The notes under the pieces: generated by a model | What the model was told of the DNA's origin: nothing | Database searches by the model: none | Seen by the model: the letters and a program-made list of their open reading frames with translations, nothing else | Part shown: positions 46,401 through 55,300 of the stretch, piece by piece | Numbering within the stretch: the first letter of the stretch is position 1 | Layout: each line of letters begins with the position of its first letter | Program-made: the position numbers and the translations under genes | From: JAHDFB01 sp965658745 | GTDB taxonomy: Bacteria > Bacteroidota > Bacteroidia > Chitinophagales > Saprospiraceae | Length of the DNA stretch: 64,000 nucleotides | Reading direction: 5' to 3' | Assembly (NCBI GenBank): GCA_965658745.1 | Contig: CBFHTK010000002.1 | Coordinates: 372,001 to 436,000, forward strand

Positions 46401-48064
46401 GTCACTTCATCAGAACATGTTCCAAGTAGGTCATAAGCGTATAGTATTGTCGAAAAGTCAATGGTGTCGCCAGCATTGTAGGCGTTGCCAAGGCCTCCAG
46501 GTAATGTCCAATATTGTGCAAATGGGCTGACGTTATTTCCAGTTATCTCTGGTAATACAAAGTAACCGCATTCCAGAACTGAATTTATTGGATCAATTTC
46601 TGGGCTTGGAAAAATTGTGATTTCGAAAAATATTTCATCATTACAGGCACTGTTTTCGTCGTAAACGTAAATAGTTGTGTTAAAATCAATTACTTGATTT
46701 TCTAAGAAAATGGAACCCGTTTGTCCTGGGCCTGAATAATAAGCAGGGTTATTTAGATTCAGTCCTTCAATTGGAGGTAAAACATATTCATCACAAGCAA
46801 AAACATTTTCAACTGTTTCCAAGATTGGCGGTAAGAATAACGTTATATCAATTTCTATAGCAGACGATTCGCAGCCATTTCCATCGTCAACGGTTGCAAA
46901 TATGGTTGTGTTGACACCTGTCATAAATGAAGGTCCAATACTAATTGAAAGAGCTTCATCGCTATACCAATTGACATTATTGCCGCTGCCAATTGCAGCT
47001 TCGTATTGTGTAAGTTCTATAGTGGCTATTCCCATCTCATTTGTACAGACTTCCAAATCTGCAATGTCGTTGATAGCAGGAGGGTCAACAATATTTATAG
47101 AAATGCTTTCTGAAACATCTGTCATACAGCCATCGGAATCAGTAACATCATCTAGTGAAACACTGATTAAGTTAGCAAAACTAGGATTGGCAAAGATGGT
47201 ATTTGAGGCAGCATCATAGGATGCAATCGGAGTTCCTGGATCAAGACATACATTTATGCTACCCATAGAAGGAGCGCCAGGGAAATTGAATGGAAAAGGA
47301 ATTCCTCCAAAAGTGATTGTGAAACCAATATCATAAAGTGGAGTTCCACCTGAGATATTCCAATTTATTGTAGTACAATTGGTGCCACAGAGATTCCCAC
47401 CTCCTGTTAAACTTCCAGTAACCATTGTTCCGCCATCTGTGCTCACTATTACTGACTGAATAGTGTAAGTTTCAGAAGCCGCTTGATTACCACCGCTAAT
47501 TTTAATATCAAGTGAATTGCCGCTGAGAACAAAACCAGTGCTCGGCGTGATTATTACCGTATTTCCACATAAATAGCCGAAAACTGTAAATGCAGATCCA
47601 TCTATTGAGTATTCTGCAACTAACTGGTCATGACCCCCATTACAACTGGGTTCAGGAGCTGCAGGAAAATCACATTCCATCCCTGAAGATCCTTGCCAAA
47701 TAATATCTATAGCTATATTGCCACATACATTTGAAATGTCAATGTCGTTAAATAGGATTTCACTTTGATTATTTCCGCAGTTTAAAGGTGGGTTACTACC
47801 TCCGCTACCGCAATTGCAGCAATCAAAACCTTCGATATCGGTTATAGTAAAACTGCCAGTTTGTACACCCCACACGCCCGCATTACCGTCACATTGTCCC
47901 GGAGAACCTGCGGCCCAAATAGACCCATCGCTCATCACACCTGTCGTTGAACCGTTTGGCTCATCAAATAACTCTTCGCTAATTATTTGAGCAGAAGCAG
48001 CATTGCTTAGACTTACAAGTAGAATAATCCACATGTACTTCCATTTGAAGAAGGTTGGTATCAT
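43466..48064 (-). CDS. Giant surface protein with two repeat families and T9SS type B sorting domain (1532 aa)
   Basis: Signal peptide in residues 1-25 (IILLVSLSNAASAQ). The N-terminal about 220 residues are Cys- and Gly-rich (VTGSLTGGGNLCGTNCTTINW). Then come three to five copies of an about 75-aa module with the patterns CxxYVLPPIxGNNL and GDTIxxSxTLYIYD, and, at about 44250-45215, six copies of an about 52-aa module with the core CxGxxIxVNGTxY then NPSG then GCDSI. A DHTLNITTDEGC module and the type B sorting domain (PNVFSPNQDGINDVFSIF, YDRWGNLMFSGEQ, LIQGDITLIR) end the protein. It is exported by T9SS; an adhesin or matrix role is inferred. Confidence 0.9.
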   Translation of the reverse strand: MIPTFFKWKYMWIILLVSLSNAASAQIISEELFDEPNGSTTGVMSDGSIWAAGSPGQCDGNAGVWGVQTGSFTITDIEGFDCCNCGSGGSNPPLNCGNNQSEILFNDIDISNVCGNIAIDIIWQGSSGMECDFPAAPEPSCNGGHDQLVAEYSIDGSAFTVFGYLCGNTVIITPSTGFVLSGNSLDIKISGGNQAASETYTIQSVIVSTDGGTMVTGSLTGGGNLCGTNCTTINWNISGGTPLYDIGFTITFGGIPFPFNFPGAPSMGSINVCLDPGTPIASYDAASNTIFANPSFANLISVSLDDVTDSDGCMTDVSESISINIVDPPAINDIADLEVCTNEMGIATIELTQYEAAIGSGNNVNWYSDEALSISIGPSFMTGVNTTIFATVDDGNGCESSAIEIDITLFLPPILETVENVFACDEYVLPPIEGLNLNNPAYYSGPGQTGSIFLENQVIDFNTTIYVYDENSACNDEIFFEITIFPSPEIDPINSVLECGYFVLPEITGNNVSPFAQYWTLPGGLGNAYNAGDTIDFSTILYAYDLLGTCSDEVTITIIISPSPELDTPDVMEACGQVILPPISGNNLSGSQAYFTEMNGGGNSFSVGDTITSSQTLYIYDAIGNCTSEVSLEINLSQGPVLDVLPDVTVCDFYILPEITSESNGEPVNCYYTIEGQQLVEGDTVFTSQTSAEYLCEVENNLTCFAQLEFAIEIQENIFAGNGDTLTACTGSLIDLLNLLSNDAEPGGTFLDLEGSGAINNDSIDLNQVMGQTQVSFAYAVANICGSDTAYFTIQIEDFVDAGQDNSNSVCDGTIVDLNNLVNGTPGGMFFDVDTGLSIGDELTTSGEAGNTLEVIYIVGDGFTCEQDTAILSVEVTASPSFASQPIVTTCSDFALPLITGNGIDTTASYYTEPDGQGIEIEPGSLITETSLVYLYYSNGFCSASDSLQINVGSISNTMINETICENESIDINGTIYDINSPSGTQMLSGLYGCDSTLTIVVNFYETDTLLIDTELCFGQTIVVNGNTYDENFPSGFEMLDNAAANGCDSIIEVALQFSNASITPINEMLCSNDSILINGTFYSINNPGGLDTLQGNSGCDSILDIQLSFLFASTSQIDTTICPSSSIIVNGTTYDVNNSSGTESIPGVNQFGCDSIVDVNVSFFNIPQGLFMETVCPGETITIFGVEFSEANPEQIVVLEGASAQNCDSTVLVNIDFYDIQEGLVLETICVGSTITIQGTEYSEANPSGQFTVQNSEGCDSIVNVIVAFEATTSELEIINPECSEGEDGYVVFNGLSSASAEYMYSLDGEVMVPISIGDTIFSIAPGDHTLNITTDEGCISNNTFTIADPEVVSVQLNELVVIQEGASVQVNLDVPSDAVIEWSPDIEISCTDCSNPVFSPSDDITYFLTVTTAAGCVEMDTIAFRVEQQTEVYIPNVFSPNQDGINDVFSIFSDEDIEYEMHIYDRWGNLMFSGEQLQSNNTNDGWDGTHRGQTCKPGVYVFHGVLSIPSSNPNQADETRLIQGDITLIR

Positions 48065-48203
48065 GAATCTGGTTTAATAGTACAGCTTGCTGTAAAGTTA
48101 CAGTTTATGACTCTTTTACTCGATTCATTAATGTAAAGACTTTATTAAATGCTGTTATGCTGCGTTTTTTTGCTCTTTTCTAGGCTTTGTTACTCGTTGT
48201 TTT

Positions 48204-48211
48204 TACTTTTG
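48204..48211 (+). promoter_or_regulatory. Candidate -7 element (TACTTTTG) upstream of lysS
   Basis: TACTTTTG matches TAnnTTTG exactly. It lies 89 bases before the ATG, so a leader of about 80 bases would result. No clear -33 element at the usual distance. Confidence 0.35.
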
Positions 48212-48299
48212 CACGTTCATGAACTTGTAAAAGTTTTGTGGTAGTAGATAGATTTTTTACACAGCAGAGATCTTTTGATTTTCTGATAGAAATGACAAC

Positions 48300-49838
48300 A
48301 TGCAATTAAGCGAACAAGAAATCGTAAGAAGAGAGAATCTCCAGAAGATTATCGATCTAGGAATCAATCCTTATCCTTCTGAGGAATTTGAAGTGAACAT
48401 TGATATACCAACTTTAAGAGATGAATATGTTGACGATGAAGATCGTTTTACGGATTTATCTGTAGCTGGGCGATTGATGGGTAAGAGGATTATGGGAAAG
48501 GCTTCCTTTGCTGAGTTGTTGACGTCTAGTGGTCGAATTCAGCTGTACATAAGTAGGGATGATATTTGCCCCGACGAGAATAAAGACTTGTACAACAAAA
48601 TGTTCAAAAAGTATTTGGACATTGGAGATTTTATAGGAGTTAAGGGCTACGCTTTTAGAACTAAAGTTGGTGAGCTTTCCATTCATGTGACACAACTGAC
48701 AGTCCTATCAAAATCACTTCGTCCGCTTCCAGTCGTAAAACGAGATGAGGAAGGAAAGATTTACGATGCATTTACGGATCCTGAGCAGAGATTTCGCATG
48801 AGATATGTAGACTTAGTTGTGAATCCTGAAGTACGTGAAACTTTTGTGAAACGCACTAAAATGTATACTTCGATGAGAGATTTCTTGAATCAGAAGGGCT
48901 ATCTCGAAGTCGAAACGCCAATTCTACAACCAATTTACGGAGGTGCAGCTGCAAGACCATTCAAGACGCACCATAATTCTTTGGACATGACATTGTACAT
49001 GAGAATTGCCAATGAGCTTTATCTTAAGCGTCTTATAGTAGGTGGTTATGAAGGAGTATATGAGTTCTCAAAAGATTTTCGAAATGAGGGCATGAGTCGG
49101 TTTCATAATCCGGAGTTTACGCAAATCGAATTGTACGTTGCTTACAAAGATTACGAGTGGATGATGAATTTGGTGGAGGAGATGGTAGAAAAGGTAGCTC
49201 TTGACACAAATGGCACAACCAAGGTACAAGTAGGAGAAAATCTAATAGATTTCAAGCGTCCTTGGAAGAGATTTACGATGTTTGAAGCGATTGAACACTT
49301 CACAAATATTGATATTTCTGAAATGGATGAAGACCAGTTGCGAGCTACAGCTAAGGAGCTTCATGTTCCTGTCGATGAAACGATGGGTAAGGGTAAGTTA
49401 ATAGATGAGATTTTTGGAGAAACATGCGAGGCAAAACTCATACAACCAACATTCATAACTGACTATCCGATTGAAATGTCTCCATTGGCCAAGAAACACC
49501 GAAGTCAAGAAGGACTTGTTGAACGCTTTGAAGCTATTGTCAATGGAAAAGAACTATGTAATTCGTTCTCAGAGTTGAATGATCCGATCGATCAACGCCA
49601 GAGATTTGAAAGTCAACTAGAGCTAGGGAAGCGAGGAGATGACGAAGCTATGGTTCTTGATGAGGACTTTCTTAGAGCGCTTGAATTTGGAATGCCTCCT
49701 ACGGCGGGACTTGGTATCGGTATGGATCGATTAGCGATGATTATGACAAATAGTAATTCGATTCAAGATGTTTTATTTTTTCCACAGATGAAACATAAGA
49801 ACGAAGAAAATGGTGAGGCAGCAGAAGGAGAGGAATAG
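48300..49838 (+). CDS. lysS: Lysyl-tRNA synthetase, class II
   Basis: A 512-aa enzyme charging tRNA-Lys. The N-terminal OB-fold anticodon-binding domain covers about 55-150 (VAGRLMGKRIMGKASFAEL). Class II motif 1 is near TKMYTSMRDFLNQKGYLEVETP, motif 2 is FRNEGMSRFHNPEFTQIE and motif 3 is PPTAGLGIGMDRLAM, all intact. Normal length with a short acidic tail. It is preceded by a candidate -7 element and followed by a hairpin terminator, so it is probably transcribed alone. Confidence 0.97.
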   Translation: MQLSEQEIVRRENLQKIIDLGINPYPSEEFEVNIDIPTLRDEYVDDEDRFTDLSVAGRLMGKRIMGKASFAELLTSSGRIQLYISRDDICPDENKDLYNKMFKKYLDIGDFIGVKGYAFRTKVGELSIHVTQLTVLSKSLRPLPVVKRDEEGKIYDAFTDPEQRFRMRYVDLVVNPEVRETFVKRTKMYTSMRDFLNQKGYLEVETPILQPIYGGAAARPFKTHHNSLDMTLYMRIANELYLKRLIVGGYEGVYEFSKDFRNEGMSRFHNPEFTQIELYVAYKDYEWMMNLVEEMVEKVALDTNGTTKVQVGENLIDFKRPWKRFTMFEAIEHFTNIDISEMDEDQLRATAKELHVPVDETMGKGKLIDEIFGETCEAKLIQPTFITDYPIEMSPLAKKHRSQEGLVERFEAIVNGKELCNSFSELNDPIDQRQRFESQLELGKRGDDEAMVLDEDFLRALEFGMPPTAGLGIGMDRLAMIMTNSNSIQDVLFFPQMKHKNEENGEAAEGEE

Positions 49839-49868
49839 CTTTTAATACTGTAAAATAGAAATATCAAG

Positions 49869-49899
49869 GCATGCAATTTTTAATTGTGTGCTTTTTTTT
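49869..49899 (+). terminator. Rho-independent terminator after lysS
   Basis: GCATGCAAT at 49869-49877 pairs with ATTGTGTGC at 49883-49891 (two G-U pairs), followed by eight Ts. Confidence 0.75.
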
Positions 49900-50110
49900 G
49901 GTTCTTAAACCAATTTCATGTCTTTGGAATTTACAATCAAAGTACTTTTCACAAATGACAATTCGGATTAATAGTAATCCTGTGAAACGGCTTTATCCTT
50001 TTAATAGCTTAATAAACTTCAATAATTAGATTATTCTTACGATCTTGTATGATCTTGATCGAGTAACTACTTAATGTTTATTGCTCTGCTATTATATCTA
50101 AAGTATTATT

Positions 50111-51712
50111 ATGAAACAATATTGGACAATTGCCTGCTTTCTTCTATTCTGCTCGTTGGGATTTACCCAAGTTACATTTTCGGAAGATATCGCGGATATT
50201 ATTTACAATAATTGTACGAATTGTCATCGAACTGGTGAGATTGGACCGATGCCGTTCACCAATTACGAAGAGGTAAAAGATTGGGGAACTATGATTAAGT
50301 ACGTGACTGAAATTGGTTATATGCCGCCTTGGTCTCCAAATCCAGAATATAAGCATTTACTGAACGAACGCGTATTGACGGATGAGCAAAAATCTAAGAT
50401 ATCTTCTTGGGTGGATAATGGAATGCCTGAAGGTAATCCTCAAAACGAACCAGATTTACCCGCTTTCCCGACAGGTTCACAGATCGGATCGCCGGATGTA
50501 GTGCTTCAAATGGCTCAATCACATACGGTAATTGGTGACAATAAAGATGAGTACTATGTTTTTGTCTTACCCACTGACTTTACTGAAGACAAAGAGATTG
50601 CATGTATCGAGTTTCGTCCTGATAATAAACGCGCAGTTCATCATGTATTAATAGGTTACGACGTGACTGGACAAGCTGCAGCGCGAGATGCCCAGACTCC
50701 AGAGTATGGTTATTCATCTTTTGGCGATTTTGGAGTTGCTAGTGCAGAGTTCCTTTCTTGGACATACGTTCCTGGAGATATGCCTCTTGTTTTTCCTGAA
50801 GGAATTGGAGAAGTAATTCCTGCTGGTGCAGATTTACTTATTCAAGTTCATTATGCACCGCTACCTACGGATGAGGTTGACAAATCTTCTGTAAATATAT
50901 TTTTTAAAGGTGAGGACGATTCTATTGAGCGTCCAGTCATTACAGGTTGGGTTCTTCCCAATAATTTGCCCGGAGGATTTGCAAGTTTTATCCTTCCTCC
51001 AAACGAGGTTACCGAGTTTACAGCTCTTAATTTCGATGGATGGAGTAGTAGTGGCTCTGGAGTTAATTACGACGTTAGCCTAGTAAGCGTCCAACCGCAC
51101 GGACATCTATTGGCAAAGGCATTTGAAGTCTTCGCTGTAACTCCACAAAATGATACAATCAATATAGTTCAGATTCCAGAATACGATTTCAATTGGCAAG
51201 GAGCTTACACTATGCCTAAACTTCTGCCGGTTCCAGCTAACTCAACTTGGTACACGAAAGCTGTTTATGACAATACGGTTGATAACCCTTACAATCCTAG
51301 CAATCCACCAAAATTTGCATTTTGGGGAGAAGGTACTGAAGACGAAATGCTTGTCAATTTCTTCAATTTTGTTGTTTATCAAGAGGGTGATGAAAATGTT
51401 GTGCTTGGAGAAAATATTCTGAATAGCTCTATTGAGGTTGGAGCACTCCAAAATAGTACTTTATTCGCTCCTCATCCCAATCCATCCGATGGTAACTTTA
51501 GTCTCTCATTTCATTTGGAGTCCGATATGGAAATCGAAATTTCTCTGCGTGACTTACAAGGAAGAATGATTCAATCTTTGAAACCAAAAATGAGTTATGA
51601 AAATGGTTTTCATGAGGTTGAGATTTCTACAATGAATTTAAACAGCGGAGTTTACCTTGTTGAACTTAGAAGCAGTTTTGATCAGATCCAACAAAAAATT
51701 GTAATAAGATAG
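50111..51712 (+). CDS. Heme- and copper-type monooxygenase-like secreted protein with T9SS type A sorting domain
   Basis: A 533-aa secreted protein. The signal peptide ends GFTQ near residue 20. A cytochrome c-like segment follows with the heme motif CTNCH (Cys35, Cys38, His39) and a Met-containing MPPW. Residues about 150-420 resemble the copper type II, ascorbate-dependent monooxygenase fold: RAVHHVLIGYD and LLIQVHYAPL supply paired His ligands, and HGHLLAKAFEVFA another. The C-terminal about 90 residues are a type A T9SS sorting domain (PHPNPSDGNFSL, RDLQGRMIQSL, GVYLVELRS). It probably oxidises a substrate outside the cell; the substrate is unknown. The redoxin gene starts four bases later. 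Confidence 0.85.
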   Translation: MKQYWTIACFLLFCSLGFTQVTFSEDIADIIYNNCTNCHRTGEIGPMPFTNYEEVKDWGTMIKYVTEIGYMPPWSPNPEYKHLLNERVLTDEQKSKISSWVDNGMPEGNPQNEPDLPAFPTGSQIGSPDVVLQMAQSHTVIGDNKDEYYVFVLPTDFTEDKEIACIEFRPDNKRAVHHVLIGYDVTGQAAARDAQTPEYGYSSFGDFGVASAEFLSWTYVPGDMPLVFPEGIGEVIPAGADLLIQVHYAPLPTDEVDKSSVNIFFKGEDDSIERPVITGWVLPNNLPGGFASFILPPNEVTEFTALNFDGWSSSGSGVNYDVSLVSVQPHGHLLAKAFEVFAVTPQNDTINIVQIPEYDFNWQGAYTMPKLLPVPANSTWYTKAVYDNTVDNPYNPSNPPKFAFWGEGTEDEMLVNFFNFVVYQEGDENVVLGENILNSSIEVGALQNSTLFAPHPNPSDGNFSLSFHLESDMEIEISLRDLQGRMIQSLKPKMSYENGFHEVEISTMNLNSGVYLVELRSSFDQIQQKIVIR

Positions 51713-51715
51713 CCT

Positions 51716-52231
51716 ATGAGGTCCACTGTTATTTTGGTTCTTATTTCGACGATGTGTTGTTCTCGGGCTTACGCCCAAATGGGAAATGAAGATATTAGCC
51801 ATGAGCTATACATCTTCATCCATGAATCATGTAAGATATCTCAATACTATATGCCTTTGTTGGATTCTCTTCATGATCAATATCAAGGGTCAACTCGTTT
51901 TATTGGGGTGTTCCCAAATAGTAGTTCAACTCAAGAGGGAATCGATTCTTTTAGGAGTAAGTTTGGAATTGAATTTGAGTTTCTCGTTGATCATGAAAAG
52001 GAACTAACAAGGAAGTACGAAGCGACTGTTACACCTGAAATTGTTTTAGTTGAAAAGTCATCAGCTCAGATATCTTATCGTGGAAGGATTGATGATTCTT
52101 ATTTTCGCGTAGGTAAACGAAAGACAATTAAGCAGACTCAAGAGCTAGTTGAACTTCTTAGTTTAGTTGCTAATGGTGATAAAATCGAGGTGGCTTGGGC
52201 TCCTGCCATAGGTTGTTTCATTCAAATGTAA
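51716..52231 (+). CDS. Exported redoxin/thioredoxin-like protein, partner of the monooxygenase
   Basis: A 171-aa thioredoxin-fold protein of the AhpC/TSA-like redoxin group with a signal peptide (RSTVILVLISTMCCSRAYAQ). The position of the redox-active CXXC is HESCKISQY, i.e. CKIS, with a single Cys. The cis-Pro segment is ATVTPEIVLVE, followed by YRGRIDDSYFRVG, a pattern typical of this family, and the end AWAPAIGCFI, whose Cys is a second conserved site. It begins four bases after the copper/heme monooxygenase gene. In other bacteria these domains are fused or neighbouring, so a shared electron-transfer or metal-handling role is inferred. Confidence 0.85.
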   Translation: MRSTVILVLISTMCCSRAYAQMGNEDISHELYIFIHESCKISQYYMPLLDSLHDQYQGSTRFIGVFPNSSSTQEGIDSFRSKFGIEFEFLVDHEKELTRKYEATVTPEIVLVEKSSAQISYRGRIDDSYFRVGKRKTIKQTQELVELLSLVANGDKIEVAWAPAIGCFIQM

Positions 52232-52309
52232 TTCCTTAATGACATAACTTCAAGACTGTGATTTTTCGTGGTGAATTGTGCTTCAATTCACGCAACAAGT
52301 GCATGATTT

Positions 52310-55300
52310 TTATCTGAGTAGGGTAACGTCGCCAATCAAAACCTGCTCCTCACCAGAAAAAAGCGTATAAGACATTATATAAGAATACACGCCTTGTTTT
52401 GCTGGTTGATTAAGATAGTTTCCGTTCCAATATCCAGCTTCGGAGCCTGATTCAATATCATTAGCTTCGAAGACCATATTTCCCCAACGATCGTAAATAC
52501 GAAATTCATCCACAGAAGCGACGGACGGGATATATGGCATGCCGAAACTTTGGTTGAGGGGATGATTACTATTTGGAACAAAAACGTTCGGTAGTTGAAT
52601 ATCTCCTTCTAGGATTCTTATCGCTACAGAATCGGTGGCAATACATCCATTTGCATCTGTAATTGTAAGTGTTATCTGATTGTTCTCAACTGCATTTTTG
52701 ATCAAGGTCAAATCTTCATTATCAATAAATCCATTTAGGTCCTCCCATGAAATACTACCGATATCTGAATCGAGGATGTTTAGGATTGCGTTGATTACAA
52801 CACTATCATTAAAAAACACCTCAAAATCGTCCCCTAGTTCTATTTCCAAAACATCAGGTTCACCTATTTCAATCGAATCTAGTTCGACAAAGCAACCAAA
52901 TGCGTCTGTCACCAACAAGCTATAAAATCCAGGTTCTAGACCTTCGATTATTTTTTTAGTCTGCTCAACACCGTCAAGTTCACAAATATATGGACCACTC
53001 ACATCATTAAAGATCTCAATTGTTAATGATCCATTGCTATTGCCAAAGCATAGAACATCTTCTGGGAATACTGATACATCAGGCTTTGGTAATACTTCAA
53101 TGTTGACAGTTGTTGTGTTATTTACGCAAGGAACCTGCGAACTTATATTGTAGGTAAATGATTGGATTCCAACTTCAAGAAGATTTGCTTGAAGAACCGA
53201 ATCGACTACTTGTCCAGCAACTGACCAAACACCACCAACGTCATAGTCAGTAATTAAATCGTACAAATTGATCTCACTCATATCACCTTCACAAAGGACT
53301 AAGTTGTCTTTTGCTATTCCACTTTCTCGCTGTTCTTGAATGATTAGTGTACCTATAAATTCTGTTTGACAATTGCTTGGCCAATTATCATCAAGACTGA
53401 AAACTACCTGATATGTTCCTGGACTAGATTGATTTATGTCTATTTCTTGCTGACTTAGCAGTAGAGGAGGGTTTTCAAGTCCCGAAATATTATTAATTGA
53501 ATATGTACCTGCCGTGCTAGAAAAAACAATGAAAGCGGGATTGATGATACCAACACTATTACAAAATACTAACTCCTTCTCGATTCCTGTTGGACAATCG
53601 CATTCTTTAATATTGATGGTTATACTATCTGATATAATAGGACAAGATCCACTTCCTCCATTCGTTTGGAAAGTAAGTTGATAAGTTCCCGCTGAAAATC
53701 CGTCGAAATTGATTTCATTACCTATTTGTTCAACTCCGTCTAGCTCCCACAATCCATCTAATGTTGGATTTATAATTTCGTCAAGAAAGAGGATGGATCC
53801 AAAAGCTTCATTATTGCATAATGTGTCAATTGCGTTAATTTCAAATTCAGCTGGATCTTCAGCAGTGATTGTGAAATTTCCGAAAAAGAAGAAGTCACAG
53901 TTACCATCAAAGTAGCTCAACTCCCACATCACCGCACCATCAAATATTGGTAAGGTTATTTCTTCAAATGTTTCGTCTATTTCAAATAGGATTTCGTCTG
54001 CATCCATTGTAGAAAATCCTACTGTATATGGAAATGGCCCCGGGAAAATCTGTAAAAATGTGTACGTTGAATCTGCAGTACACACAGTCGGATGTACATC
54101 AAAATTAAACACATAATCATCTAGCCAAATAAATGGTATAGGATCAGATACTGTGACGCAGGGTACGTCTAACAAAAGGCCTTCACCCGAGCTTGTGTCA
54201 GGTTGAGATATTATCAGACGCATGAAGTAAACCTGACCGGAAATGTAGTTAGCTTGCTGGAAAATAGGATCACCAGTTGAAAATTCAATGAAATCATCTA
54301 AAGGAGATATGCTAGATTCATAAGTGTAATATGCTATTTCGTAGATTGAATCATCAAAAGAGTAGTCTTGTAAACTAATACTCGTTGGATTCAATCCATC
54401 TCCTTGACAAAGCCGGATGGTATCTGAAACAATTGAACCAAGATCAATATCACAACTGCAGTTAATTGAGTCCACATTGAGACTTGTTGTACAACCATTA
54501 TTGTCAGTAACTATAATATCATATGATTGATCAGCCTCAACAAGCTCTGAACTGAAGATATTTCCATCAAATGTACCTGAAATCGAAGCAGTAAATGGTG
54601 CCTCACCGCCACTAATCTCAAAACCTAAATTATAAAATGATGGATCGCTAGTGCACTCTTGCTCGATATTGAGCACCTTCATACTTTGTAAAAAATCAAA
54701 TTCTAGAATAAATATACTATCACAAAAAGCATTGCTAAATTGAAACTCATATGCGTAGAGCCCTGCTTCTGAGCTAGAAAATAAAATAGTATCGGACTCT
54801 TGGTTAATAACTAGCTCGCTTGGTCCGCTGATATACTGCCAAGAAACATCGTCCAAACTTTCCGAATTTAGAATAATTAAGTCAAAATCTGATTCGCAGA
54901 TAGTGTCAGGAAATGAAAGTTCGAAATTGGGTTTGCTGTAAAAAAATACTGGTTGCCCGATACTTACAGATGTACAAGGATTACTTAAATCAATATTGCC
55001 ATTTTGGGCTTGACCCACAACATAAGAGATGTAGTATATAGTTTCGGCAATGAGTGGAGGTTCGAAATTGAATATACCAGTCGAATTGACAGAAAATATA
55101 TTTCCGAGAATGTTGCCCGGATTATCGTGCAAAAAGAATAATCCAATATCATTATTATCGAATAGTGTGTCAGTTGGTTCTACAGCTTGAACAAAAGATT
55201 CCAAATCTGCACAAGATTCAAGAACATCAGATATCATCGTACCGCTGTCAGTATCACAGAGACATTCGTAGGAGCCCGTCAAAAGTGGAATTTGACAATT

